A DNA stretch of 64,000 nt, taken from NCBI RefSeq assembly GCF_030167925.1, contig NZ_JASKUT010000001.1, forward strand, positions 1,054,001-1,118,000, written 5' to 3'. Numbering within the stretch: position 1 is the stretch's first letter; each line of letters starts with the position of its first letter. A program made the position numbers and the translations under genes. The notes below the pieces were generated by a model that saw only the letters and a program-made list of their open reading frames with translations, ran no database searches and was not told the origin of the DNA. The DNA is from Paenibacillus silviterrae. Its GTDB lineage: Bacteria > Bacillota > Bacilli > Paenibacillales > NBRC-103111. Below, piece by piece: positions 43,262 to 52,263 of this stretch.

Positions 43262-44106
43262 AAAGTGTTGAATTCGAATGGAAATCGGCGGATGGAGTCC
43301 GCCTGTTCGGGTGCGGATGGCGGGCTGACGATAAAAGCGAGGTCAAAGGGGTCGTAAGTATCGTCCATGGAATGGGGGAGCATTCCGGACGTTACGTAGA
43401 GGCGGCTGAAGCGCTCACAGCGGCGGGCTATGCTGTCCTTGCGGCGGACCAGCGCGGTCACGGCAAAACCGAAGGCAGGCGAGGGCACATCCCGTCCTAT
43501 GAAGCGTTATTAGAAGGTGTGGACCTCTTGCTTAAGGAAGCCAGGCAGCGTTATCCCGGTGTACCTTGCTTTCTCTACGGACATAGTATGGGAGGCAATG
43601 TGGTCCTCAATTATTTGATCCGGCGTAAGCCGGCATTAAGCGGAGCCATCGCAACGGGCCCCTGGCTGAAGCTCGCTTTTGAGCCTTCCGCCAAGGATTT
43701 GATGCTGGGTCGGATCATGGACCGAATCTATCCTCAATTCACGAGTCATCGTCCCTCGGCTGTGGAGAAATTGACAAGCGATCCCGAAGCGGCGAGAAAA
43801 ATTACCGAGGATCCGCTCGGACACCGCTATATAACGGCAAGATGTTTCTTTAGTCTTCTTCGCGGCGGACGGTACGCCTTGGAGCATGCCGCGGAGATCA
43901 CGGTTCCCGTGCTGCTGCTTCACGGCAGCGAGGACAGCGTGACTTCCCTTTCGGCAAGCAGGTCGTTCGCTGAGAGTATGGGCGATCTGTGTACGTTTAA
44001 AGAGCTTGCAGGGTATCGTCATGAATTGCATAACGAGCTTTACCGGCAGCAAGTATTTCATTTGATGCTGACGTGGCTGGAGAGGGCCGGCGAGCGAAAC
44101 GCTTAA
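43258..44106 (+). CDS. Alpha/beta hydrolase, monoacylglycerol lipase-like
   Basis: The 282-residue protein has the oxyanion motif VHGMGEHSGRY, the nucleophile elbow GHSMGG (Ser about 114), the acid in LLHGSEDSVT and the His in YRHELHNE, all in Hydrolase_4 order. Such enzymes cleave monoacylglycerols or lysophospholipids. It overlaps the MFS gene by four bases, suggesting export or import of its substrate or product (inference). Confidence 0.88.
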   Translation: MKSVEFEWKSADGVRLFGCGWRADDKSEVKGVVSIVHGMGEHSGRYVEAAEALTAAGYAVLAADQRGHGKTEGRRGHIPSYEALLEGVDLLLKEARQRYPGVPCFLYGHSMGGNVVLNYLIRRKPALSGAIATGPWLKLAFEPSAKDLMLGRIMDRIYPQFTSHRPSAVEKLTSDPEAARKITEDPLGHRYITARCFFSLLRGGRYALEHAAEITVPVLLLHGSEDSVTSLSASRSFAESMGDLCTFKELAGYRHELHNELYRQQVFHLMLTWLERAGERNA

Positions 44107-44121
44107 CCCAGCTTTTCAAGG

Positions 44122-44151
44122 TTGACCGTCATCCGCTCCTGATGCCATAAT
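44122..44151 (+). promoter_or_regulatory. Promoter of the YesM/YesN two-component genes
   Basis: TTGACC (44122-44127) and CATAAT (44146-44151) are separated by 18 bases, about 35 bases before the sensor kinase start. Confidence 0.65.
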
Positions 44152-44186
44152 CTATTTACCATACTTGGCAAAGGGGGCATCGTACT

Positions 44187-45947
44187 ATGGGTCTGCGCTT
44201 CGTCATCGACGCTTACCGGCATATGAAAATAAAAAACAAGCTCTCTCTGCTGATCACCTTCAGTATTGCGGCATCGCTGGCCTTTACGGTGCTGGTGCAG
44301 CAGTACGCATTTTCGATATACGATGAACAAATCTATGATAAATCCTCTCGGGTGCTCAATCTGTCTTCCTCCGCGATTGAAACGGAGCTCAAGCGGCTTG
44401 AGCAGCTGTCCTACAACATCATTGCCGATGAGCAGATTCAGGGCTGGCTCACCTCACTGCGGGATAACCCTTCCGAGTATGACCGGCTGATCATACGTCA
44501 GTTTTTGATCGACCGCTTATTCAGCTATACGGGCTCCGAACAGTATTTATACTCCATCCAGATCATCGATTCCCGAGGGACGGAACATGAAGGCGGTAAC
44601 ATTCTGAAATTCGATCCGGAAAAAAAGCGGGACATGATGGAGATCGCTTCGAACGCCCAGGGGGAAAACCGCTGGATTTATCCGGACAAACAGGACCCGG
44701 CATTAATCTCAGCCCGATCGATCCGTTCGTTTCATAAGAGCAATTTCGATCTCGACTATTTAGGAACGCTGCTCATTCGCATCAATGTGGATAAAATCGT
44801 ACGGGATCTTGCTTCCGAGGATGGGGACTTGATGCTCGTTTCGGGCAGCAATGTGATTTTTCCAAGAACGCCTGCCTTTGATGCCGCTCAATTGGCGGGG
44901 ACGATGGCTTCAGGCAAACGTTACATGATCGATCAAATCGACGGAGAACAATACTTTATTGCCCAAATCCGTTCTCCCCACACGGGCTGGACCTACCTTA
45001 ACATTACGCCGTTCAACCAAATCTTCAACCAGATTGTATTTATTAAGGAATTGGTCATCTTTGTATACATTGGTATATTTCTCGTTGTGATTATCCTTGG
45101 TGTCCGCCTTGCCTACAGCTTGACCCGCCCGATCTACGATCTGATGGGACGCATGAAGCTGGCGGAGAAGGGGAATTTCGAGGAGGCCAATTTGCTTTCT
45201 CCGGGCGACAAGGTGTCCAAGGACGAAATCGGCCTGCTGCAGCGGAGCTTCCGCTTCATGATCGAACGGATTAATTTGCTGATCAAAGAGAATTACGCGA
45301 ATCGCCTCTTGGTCAAAGAAACCGAATTTAAAGCGCTTCAGTCTCAGATCAACCCCCATTTTCTGTACAATACGCTGGAATCCATCAATTGGATGGCCAA
45401 GGTAAACCGCCAGGCCAAAATTTCGGAAATGGTGGAGGCTCTTGCCTTTTTGTTACGTAATGCAGTGGATTTGAAAAAGCCGATCATCACACTGGGCGAG
45501 GAGCTGGATATCGTGCGAAGCTATGTGACGATCCAGCAGACACGGTTCGAGGAAAGGCTTGTCTTTCGCATGGATGTTCCTGAACCGCTGCTAGGTACGC
45601 CGATCCCTAAGCTGACCTTGCAGCCGCTGCTGGAGAATGCGATCCATTACGCTTTGGAGCCGACGATTGAGCCGTGTGAAATTTCAATCACGGGCTGGGA
45701 ATCCGATGGAACGGTGTTTCTGGCCGTCGAGGATACCGGTCCCGGAGTACCTCGGGACATCCTGAATAAAATTCGAAACGGAGAAGTCCGAACGAAGGGC
45801 ACCGGCATCGGTCTGCTCAATATTGACGAGCGGATCAAGATCACCTTCGGCGAAGCCTACGGCGTCCAAACGGACGAGAACGTCGAACGCGGGGCCCGCA
45901 TGATGATCGCACTGCCGCGAGAAACGGAGGAGTTCAAAGATGTATAA
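44187..45947 (+). CDS. yesM: Sensor histidine kinase, YesM type
   Basis: The 586-residue kinase has a membrane helix at about 14-36, an extracellular sensor to about 285, a second helix (about 287-312), a HAMP domain, the His_kinase motif QINPHFLYNTLESINWM (phospho-His), and an ATPase domain with DTGPGVP and GTGIGLLN. YesM-type kinases respond to oligosaccharides outside the cell. AAAGGGGGC precedes the ATG. It overlaps yesN by 8 bases and starts a run colinear with B. subtilis yesMNOPQR as I recall it. Confidence 0.92.
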   Translation: MGLRFVIDAYRHMKIKNKLSLLITFSIAASLAFTVLVQQYAFSIYDEQIYDKSSRVLNLSSSAIETELKRLEQLSYNIIADEQIQGWLTSLRDNPSEYDRLIIRQFLIDRLFSYTGSEQYLYSIQIIDSRGTEHEGGNILKFDPEKKRDMMEIASNAQGENRWIYPDKQDPALISARSIRSFHKSNFDLDYLGTLLIRINVDKIVRDLASEDGDLMLVSGSNVIFPRTPAFDAAQLAGTMASGKRYMIDQIDGEQYFIAQIRSPHTGWTYLNITPFNQIFNQIVFIKELVIFVYIGIFLVVIILGVRLAYSLTRPIYDLMGRMKLAEKGNFEEANLLSPGDKVSKDEIGLLQRSFRFMIERINLLIKENYANRLLVKETEFKALQSQINPHFLYNTLESINWMAKVNRQAKISEMVEALAFLLRNAVDLKKPIITLGEELDIVRSYVTIQQTRFEERLVFRMDVPEPLLGTPIPKLTLQPLLENAIHYALEPTIEPCEISITGWESDGTVFLAVEDTGPGVPRDILNKIRNGEVRTKGTGIGLLNIDERIKITFGEAYGVQTDENVERGARMMIALPRETEEFKDV

Positions 45948-47502
45948 GATCATGCTGGTAGATGATGAAAGGATTATTCTTGATGGGATTTCGCAGATGG
46001 TGGAGTGGGCATCTCTACAAACCGAGCTGGTCGGGACGGCGAGAAACGGGGTAGAAGCCTACGAGCGTATAAAGGAAAGTGCTCCCGACATTGTCATCAG
46101 CGACATTCGGATGCCGGGGATGGATGGGCTCGAGCTGGTGGAGCGTGTGAACGCTACCCATCCTCATGTCCGTTTCGTGCTCTTGTCGGGTTTCGGCGAG
46201 TTTGATTATGCGAGCCGGGCGATGCAGTACGGTGTCCGGCACTACTTGCTGAAGCCGACCAACGAGGAGAAAATCGGAGAAGCGCTTAAGGAGATTGTGG
46301 CGGAGCTCGAACAGGAGAAGAGCAAGGAATCCTTCGTGCAGAGCATGCGGGAGGAGCTGAACAAGGTGATGCCGCATGTGAAGGAGCAGTTCCTGAAGGA
46401 GTTTGTGACCAACAAAACGTATGGAAACCGGGATTGGGACTACTACCGCAGCCTCTTCCGGCTCGACTTCGATTACCGGGTTCGGTTGCTGCTGTTCCAG
46501 CTGGAAGGCAGCTTCGAGTTTGAGCATCTGTTTGCCATTAAGAATATTGCTCAGGATTTGCTGCATAACCCGCTGCTCACTACAACGATAGGCGACCACG
46601 TGCTCATCGTACTTGAAGATACGGGGGAACCGGACCAACTTCAGGAGCGAATCTATGAGGTGCGCGAAATTTTTCAGAAGTATTATAAAATGGACGCCAC
46701 CATCGCACTGAGTGAGCCGAATCATATTATTAAGGCGAGAAGCTTGTACAAGGAAACGCTGCAGCTGCTGAATTACCGGTTTTATTTGGGCGAAGGAAGC
46801 TTAATAACCCGAAAGGATACGGCCGTGTCGCAAACGGCTGCCGTCAAGGAGCTGGTCTTCGATGAGGAGCGGCTTACGATGACGGTGAAATCCGGTCATA
46901 AGGAAGAAGCGGCGGCGGTATTGGAGGAGCTGATCCAAGGGTTAAAGGATGCGCAGCTCGACATCAACGTGACGAAGTCGTACGTCATCCAGCAATTCGT
47001 CTCTCTGGTAAGACAGTGCGACCCGGAAGAAATGAACGATTACTTTAAGAAGATTCCCCTCATTGTGGAAATGAATACGCTGCAATCGATTCAAGCGTTC
47101 CTGGAGGATGCGGTGGCCCAAATGACGGCCAAATTTTATGATCAGAACAAGGTCAAAATCAGCGCCATCGTCCGCAAAGTGATCGATATTATCGACGGGC
47201 AGCTTGGCAATTCCGAGCTTTCTCTCAATTGGGTCGCTCATGAGATGTTATATATGAACGCCGATTATTTAGGCAAACTGTTTAAGAAGGAAACGGGAGA
47301 GAAGTTCTCCAATTACGTCATGAAGACGAGAATCAAGAAAGCGACGGAGTTGATTTCGCAGGAGGCGGACATTAAGATTTTCGAGCTGGCCGAACGGTTG
47401 GGGTTTGGGGATAACCCGCAATATTTCAGCCAGGTTTTCAAGAAATACACCGGTTCGACACCATCCGAATATATGAAGTCCTCGGAAACCTCTGCTTTTT
47501 AA
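45940..47502 (+). CDS. yesN: Response regulator with AraC-type HTH, YesN type
   Basis: The 520-residue regulator has an N-terminal receiver with DDE (DDERIILDG), phospho-acceptor Asp in VISDIRMPGMDG, and Lys in LLKPTNEEKI. A long middle domain follows, then a C-terminal AraC helix-turn-helix pair (LSLNWVAHEMLYMNADYLGKLFKKETG and IFELAERLGFGDNPQYFSQVFKKYTGSTPSEY). It presumably activates the adjacent transporter genes. Confidence 0.93.
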   Translation: MYKIMLVDDERIILDGISQMVEWASLQTELVGTARNGVEAYERIKESAPDIVISDIRMPGMDGLELVERVNATHPHVRFVLLSGFGEFDYASRAMQYGVRHYLLKPTNEEKIGEALKEIVAELEQEKSKESFVQSMREELNKVMPHVKEQFLKEFVTNKTYGNRDWDYYRSLFRLDFDYRVRLLLFQLEGSFEFEHLFAIKNIAQDLLHNPLLTTTIGDHVLIVLEDTGEPDQLQERIYEVREIFQKYYKMDATIALSEPNHIIKARSLYKETLQLLNYRFYLGEGSLITRKDTAVSQTAAVKELVFDEERLTMTVKSGHKEEAAAVLEELIQGLKDAQLDINVTKSYVIQQFVSLVRQCDPEEMNDYFKKIPLIVEMNTLQSIQAFLEDAVAQMTAKFYDQNKVKISAIVRKVIDIIDGQLGNSELSLNWVAHEMLYMNADYLGKLFKKETGEKFSNYVMKTRIKKATELISQEADIKIFELAERLGFGDNPQYFSQVFKKYTGSTPSEYMKSSETSAF

Positions 47503-47601
47503 ACAAAAGCATCGGTAATTTGAATTCACCTTACCTCCTATTGAACGGATAATAAGAGATGTAACGCTAACCTGCAACAAACCAATAGGGGAGGAATACA
47601 G

Positions 47602-48921
47602 ATGAGAAAAGCGCTAGCAACGGTTCTGTCGGCGGCAATGCTTCTTACGGCATGCGGCGGTGCAGCTGACACGAAGAGCTCCGGTTCCGGAACAAACGGG
47701 GGTACGGCTCCGGCAGCAGAAGGAAAGAAGGAGCCGGTAACCCTTCGGGTAGCCTGGTGGGGAGGACAATCCCGTCACGACTATACGCTGAAAGTGATCG
47801 AACTGTACAAGCAGAAAAACCCGCACGTAAAAATCGAAACGGAATATGCGGCGTTCGACGATTACTGGAAGAAGCTTGCTCCGCAGGCTGCGGCCAACGG
47901 ACTTCCTGACGTATTCCAAATGGATATCTCCTACCTCTCGCAGTACGGGGAAAGAAATCAGCTGGAGGATCTGGAGCCTTATACCAAGAACGGTCTTATT
48001 AATGTAAAAGATATCAGCGAGAACAACCTGTCCGGCGGTAAGGTCGGCGGCAAGCTGGTAGCGATGAACCTGGGCTCCAACGTGCTGGGCTCGACCATAG
48101 ATCCTCAGATGCTGAAGGATGCCGGAGTGACTCTTAAGCAGGACTGGACGTTCGCCGATTGGGAAGAGGTAGCTTCCAAGCTGAAGTCCAAAGGCAAAAT
48201 GATCGCAGCGGATCTGCGTCATGACGTGTACTTCCCGTTCTATCTGAGAGGACAAGGGCAGAAGATGTATGCAGCGGACGGCGCATCCTTGGGCTACGCC
48301 GATGACAAGCCGTTTATCGATTTCTACACAATGTACCAAAAATGGTATGATGCCGGCTATCTGCTCCCACTAGACAAGCTTGCACAGAAGAAGGGCACGC
48401 CGGAAGACGATGAGATGGTTATGGGTAATGCCGCTTCCTCCAACGGCTGGTCGAACCAGTACATCCTGGCGGCCAACGCAGCGAAGCGTCCGCTGGAGAT
48501 TCATCCGGTACCGGGCTGGAGCCAGAATAAGGCGCTGTACCTGAAGCCGAGCATGTACTTCTCCATCGCCAAATCGTCCAAGGTGAAGGAAGAAGCAGCG
48601 AAGTTCGTGGATTTCTTCCTGAACGATATTGAAGCGAACAAGATTATCAAGGGCGAGCGCGGCGTACCGGTTTCGTCCAAGGTGAAGGACGCGCTCATGC
48701 CGGATCTTACGCCGGAGCAGAAGAAGGTATTCGAATATGTCGCTTGGGCGGAGAAGAACAGCTCCCAGATGGATCCTCCGAATCCAGTGGGCGCAGTAGA
48801 GGTAGATAAGCTCCTCAAGGATACGGTAGAGCAAATTCTGTATAAGAAGCTGTCTGTACAGGACGCTGCGGCGAAATTCCGCAAGGATGCCAATGCGATC
48901 TTGGCCAAAAACAAGAAATAA
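47602..48921 (+). CDS. yesO: Carbohydrate ABC transporter substrate-binding lipoprotein (YesO-like)
   Basis: The 439-residue protein has a lipoprotein signal ending in LTAC and a family 1 binding fold (VAWWGGQSRHDYTLKVIELY). It would present rhamnogalacturonan oligosaccharides to the permeases that follow. GGGGAGGAA precedes the ATG. A terminator-like hairpin after it probably lets it be made in excess of the permeases. An inverted repeat upstream (47534-47543 with 47583-47594) includes its ribosome site. Confidence 0.88.
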   Translation: MRKALATVLSAAMLLTACGGAADTKSSGSGTNGGTAPAAEGKKEPVTLRVAWWGGQSRHDYTLKVIELYKQKNPHVKIETEYAAFDDYWKKLAPQAAANGLPDVFQMDISYLSQYGERNQLEDLEPYTKNGLINVKDISENNLSGGKVGGKLVAMNLGSNVLGSTIDPQMLKDAGVTLKQDWTFADWEEVASKLKSKGKMIAADLRHDVYFPFYLRGQGQKMYAADGASLGYADDKPFIDFYTMYQKWYDAGYLLPLDKLAQKKGTPEDDEMVMGNAASSNGWSNQYILAANAAKRPLEIHPVPGWSQNKALYLKPSMYFSIAKSSKVKEEAAKFVDFFLNDIEANKIIKGERGVPVSSKVKDALMPDLTPEQKKVFEYVAWAEKNSSQMDPPNPVGAVEVDKLLKDTVEQILYKKLSVQDAAAKFRKDANAILAKNKK

Positions 48922-48934
48922 GCTGTCTTAAGGG

Positions 48935-48968
48935 AGCCAGGCTTCGTCAATGACGAGCCTGGCTTTTC
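48935..48968 (+). terminator. Hairpin between binding-protein and permease genes
   Basis: AGCCAGGCT (48935-48943) pairs with AGCCTGGCT (48956-48964), with an inner CGTC/GACG, then TTTTC. It probably attenuates read-through or stabilises the upstream mRNA. A TATAAT at 49052-49057 with a weak -35 (TTCATG) 17 bases before may be an internal promoter for the permeases. Confidence 0.75.
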
Positions 48969-49111
48969 TATGCTCAAGCGGGTGGATGCAGACCTCGGTT
49001 AATTAAACAAAGACAACGGTTTTTTGCCTTCATGACGCGGGTGATCCTTACTATAATTACCTTATAGCACAGCAATGTAGATAAAATTTTCGTTTAGGGG
49101 TTGAAGCTATC

Positions 49112-50014
49112 ATGTCGAAGCTGCGGGATCACGACAACCTGGTCGGGTATATCTTTGCATCGCCGTTCATACTCGGGTTTCTGATTTTCACCATGTACCC
49201 GATCTTCTCATCGCTCTATTATTCGTTTACGGACTACAATCTGTTCGAGGCGCCCCGTTGGATCGGCCTTGATAATTACGAGAAAATGTTCACCGGGGAC
49301 GATAAATATTGGAAGTCCGTTCAGGTTACCTTCACTTACGTGCTCGGCAGCGTTCCGCTGCGTCTGGCCTTCGCGCTGGCGGTCGCCATGCTTCTGAACA
49401 AAGCAATGATGGGCATCGGGTTGTATCGCTCCTCGTACTACCTGCCGTCTCTTATCGGGGGCAGCGTCGCGGTTGCCATCATGTGGACCCAAGTGTTCGG
49501 GGACAAAGGCTTGCTCAACTCCGCTCTGGCTCTGATAGGCATTCATACAAGCACCTCTTGGATCGGCAGTCCCGATACGGCGCTTTGGACGCTCATTGCT
49601 CTATCGGTATGGCAGTTCGGCTCTTCGATGCTAATCTTCCTCGCCGGGCTCAAAAACATCCCGCAATCGTATTACGAGGCGGCCAGTGTGGACGGCGCGA
49701 ACCGGGTGCATCAATTTTTCAAAATTACGCTTCCGCTGCTCAGTCCGATCATTCTGTTTAATCTGATCATGCAGACGATCTCGGCCTTCATGACGTTCAC
49801 ACCGGCTTATATTATTTCCCGGGGCGAAGGCGGGCCACTGGATAATACGCTGCTCTATTCCTTGTATTTGTACCGCCGGGCGTTCCAGTTCTACGAAATG
49901 GGTTATGCGTCCGCCATGGCATGGGTGATGCTGATCCTTATCGGACTCATCGCGCTGCTGCTGTTCCAAACCTCCAAGTATTGGGTTCATTACGAAGCGA
50001 AAGGGGATCGTTAA
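49112..50014 (+). CDS. yesP: Sugar ABC transporter permease (YesP-like)
   Basis: The 300-residue protein has six membrane helices and the EAA loop [26 protein letters not shown]. It begins with a typical MalF-type N-terminal segment ([21 protein letters not shown]). It ends 2 bases before the next permease. No ATPase gene is present in the window, so a shared one is expected. Confidence 0.9.
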   Translation: MSKLRDHDNLVGYIFASPFILGFLIFTMYPIFSSLYYSFTDYNLFEAPRWIGLDNYEKMFTGDDKYWKSVQVTFTYVLGSVPLRLAFALAVAMLLNKAMMGIGLYRSSYYLPSLIGGSVAVAIMWTQVFGDKGLLNSALALIGIHTSTSWIGSPDTALWTLIALSVWQFGSSMLIFLAGLKNIPQSYYEAASVDGANRVHQFFKITLPLLSPIILFNLIMQTISAFMTFTPAYIISRGEGGPLDNTLLYSLYLYRRAFQFYEMGYASAMAWVMLILIGLIALLLFQTSKYWVHYEAKGDR

Positions 50015-50015
50015 G

Positions 50016-50915
50016 ATGGCTGTCAGCAAACCAATCAACACATCGGCGGCACCGGGCGTATCGGTTCCCCGCAGCTCCATCGGCAAAAAGCTCAAGCCGT
50101 TTCTGTACCACCTTATCGTAGGCGGTCTTGCGCTGATCATGATTTATCCGATACTTTGGCTCATTTCGAGCTCTTTAAAGCCGAACGATGAGATCTTCAC
50201 GACGGCATATAACCTCATTCCAAGCCGAATCGCTTGGGAGAATTACCAGACCGGCTGGAAGGGCTTCGCGGGGAATACGTTCGCGACCTTCTTCAAAAAC
50301 TCGCTTTATATCGTTATTGTTTCCACGATCGGCGCTGTAGCCAGCTCGGCTCTTGTGGCTTATGCGTTCGCCCGGATTCCGTTCGCCGGGAAAAATTTCT
50401 GGTTTGCCTGCATGATGATGACGATGATGCTGCCGCATGACGTAACGATCATCCCGCAGTATGTCATGTTCGCCAAAATGAACTGGCTCGCTTCCTTTAA
50501 GCCGGTCATTGTTCCGCAGTTTTTCGCCGTACCGTTCTTCATCTTCCTGATCATGCAGTTCATCCGGACTATACCTGCGGAGCTGGACGAGGCGGCGAAG
50601 ATGGATGGCTGCAGCAAGTACACGATCTTCTTCCGGGTCATCGTTCCGCTGATCGCTCCGGCGCTGATCACTTCTACCATCTTCTCGTTCTACTGGAGAT
50701 GGGATGATTTCATCAACCCGCTGCTTTATTTGAACAAACCGGAGCTGTACCCGGTCTCGCTTGCCCTCAAGCTGTTCCTTGACGGAGAATCCCTGAACAA
50801 CTGGGGCGGCATGTTCGCTATGGCAACCTTATCGCTTGTTCCCATTTTTATCGTATTCTTCGTATTCCAGCGTTATATAGTAGAGGGTATTAGCACCAGC
50901 GGTTTGAAAGGATAA
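50016..50915 (+). CDS. yesQ: Carbohydrate ABC transporter permease (YesQ-like)
   Basis: The 299-residue MalG-type permease has six helices and the EAA loop [35 protein letters not shown] precedes the ATG. It forms the inner-membrane channel with the preceding permease and is followed by GH105 after 26 bases. Confidence 0.9.
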   Translation: MAVSKPINTSAAPGVSVPRSSIGKKLKPFLYHLIVGGLALIMIYPILWLISSSLKPNDEIFTTAYNLIPSRIAWENYQTGWKGFAGNTFATFFKNSLYIVIVSTIGAVASSALVAYAFARIPFAGKNFWFACMMMTMMLPHDVTIIPQYVMFAKMNWLASFKPVIVPQFFAVPFFIFLIMQFIRTIPAELDEAAKMDGCSKYTIFFRVIVPLIAPALITSTIFSFYWRWDDFINPLLYLNKPELYPVSLALKLFLDGESLNNWGGMFAMATLSLVPIFIVFFVFQRYIVEGISTSGLKG

Positions 50916-50941
50916 TCAACATGAGAGGAGATGTACCGGAA

Positions 50942-51985
50942 ATGCCGAAGCTAGTGTTTGACGAAGATGTAATCAAAACGACAATCGACCGGGTTGTAGA
51001 CCGAACGTTCCGTATGGATTTCAGCTGGGACTGGCCAGGCGGTGTCGCCTTCTATGGGGTTTGTGAGGCTTATGCCGCCACAGGCAAAGAAGAGTATTTG
51101 ACAAAGCTGAAGGCATGGGTCGACGAAAATATGGAGGACGGTCTGCCGAAGCTATCGGTTAACGCCGTATCCATCGGTCATTCGCTCTTGACCCTTTACG
51201 AAGTGTATAAAGAAGAGAAGTATCTCGATACGGTGAAGGAAATGGCGGAATTTTTGACGAACGAAGCAGAGCGCTTCGGGGACGGGATCTTCCAGCATAC
51301 CGTCAATTCCGAGTCCTATAACTTCCCGGAGCAGGCATGGGTGGATACGATGTTTATGGCCGGCTACTTCCTCCTGAGGGTAGGGGCGCTGCTGAAGCGG
51401 GACGACTACTTCGAGGACGGCCTGAAGCAGTATCACGGCCATGAGAATTGTCTTCAGGATTCGGTGACGAATCTGTACTACCACGGCTGGGACAACCTGG
51501 CACAGAACAACATGTCCGCCATTCACTGGGCGAGAGGCAACTCCTGGGCGGCGCTGACGATGGCTCGCGCGCTGAACCTGGTGCCGGTAACCCACCCGTC
51601 GTTCATGCTTATCGACGGCAGCCTTCGCGATCAACTGAGCGCGCTGGTGCGCTTGCAGCATGAGTCGGGCTTGTGGCACACCATTGTCGATGATCCAACA
51701 TCTCCATTGGAGACATCGGGCTCGGCCGGTATTGCCACGGCGCTGATGACGCGCGGACGCATTTACAATAAGTATACTCAGCGCTCAATCGACGGTATGT
51801 TGGCCCGCATTACCGAGGACGGCACCGTTACCGGAGTTTCGGCAGGCACGGCTGTCATGAATGACGCTGCAGGCTACAAAGGTGTGCCGGACAAGCGCAT
51901 TCAAGGCTGGGGACAAGGCTTGACGCTGGTTTTCCTTGCCGAGGTGCTGAATGCGAAGAAAAATTTGTTCGGCAATGGCTGCTAA
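50942..51985 (+). CDS. yesR: GH105 unsaturated rhamnogalacturonyl hydrolase
   Basis: This enzyme removes the unsaturated galacturonyl residue left by pectin lyases from rhamnogalacturonan oligosaccharides. The 347-residue (alpha/alpha)6 barrel has the catalytic-Asp segment QAWVDTMFMAGYF and the conserved HWARGNSWAALTMARAL and QGLTLVFLAE. B. subtilis YesR and YteR are the same family. I chose ATG at 50942 because AGAGGAG lies 11 bases upstream; an ATG at 50921 is also in frame. No signal peptide, so it acts on imported oligosaccharides. Confidence 0.93.
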   Translation: MPKLVFDEDVIKTTIDRVVDRTFRMDFSWDWPGGVAFYGVCEAYAATGKEEYLTKLKAWVDENMEDGLPKLSVNAVSIGHSLLTLYEVYKEEKYLDTVKEMAEFLTNEAERFGDGIFQHTVNSESYNFPEQAWVDTMFMAGYFLLRVGALLKRDDYFEDGLKQYHGHENCLQDSVTNLYYHGWDNLAQNNMSAIHWARGNSWAALTMARALNLVPVTHPSFMLIDGSLRDQLSALVRLQHESGLWHTIVDDPTSPLETSGSAGIATALMTRGRIYNKYTQRSIDGMLARITEDGTVTGVSAGTAVMNDAAGYKGVPDKRIQGWGQGLTLVFLAEVLNAKKNLFGNGC

Positions 51986-52000
51986 GGCAGCGTTATAAGA

Positions 52001-52045
52001 AAATCCCGCTACCTTCGATGAAGTTCGAGGGGGCGGGATTTTTCG
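52001..52045 (+). terminator. Terminator after GH105
   Basis: AAATCCCGC pairs with GCGGGATTT, with an inner CCTTCGA/TTCGAGG stem, and TTTTCG follows. Confidence 0.85.
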
Positions 52046-52073
52046 TATTTTAGTGTATATGCGGGAGGATTCC

Positions 52074-52149
52074 TGTAACGTTATGGAATCACCTTAATGT
52101 AGCGAACATGAGTTCAGCTGCGACTGTAGGGTGAAAAAATAACGTTACA
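52074..52149. repeat. Hairpin-forming repeat element, copy 1
   Basis: The 76-bp element is bounded by TGTAACGTTAT and TAACGTTACA; the two 27-base arms are complementary at about 20 of 27 positions. It is closely similar to copy 2, and the starts of the copies are 113 bases apart. Confidence 0.75.
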
Positions 52150-52186
52150 GGGCGTCCGGTGCCTATCCTGGCCCGGAACCGCTTGC

Positions 52187-52263
52187 TGTAACGTTATCAA
52201 ATCACCTTAATGTGCCGAATATGAGTCCAACTGGGCCCTGTAAAGTGAAAAAGTCACGTTACA
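52187..52263. repeat. Hairpin-forming repeat element, copy 2, covering the GH42 stop codon
   Basis: The 77-bp element starts TGTAACGTTATCAAATCACC and ends in CACGTTACA. It shares most bases of the first 40 and last 25 with copy 1. The stop codon of the GH42 gene (52259-52261 on the minus strand) lies in its right arm. Confidence 0.75.

Noticed and set aside
52074..52263. TGTAACGTTA motifs as CcpA cre sites in a sugar locus
   Set aside because: The cre consensus TGWAANCGNTNWCA needs one more base between AA and CG; these are ends of a repeat element instead.
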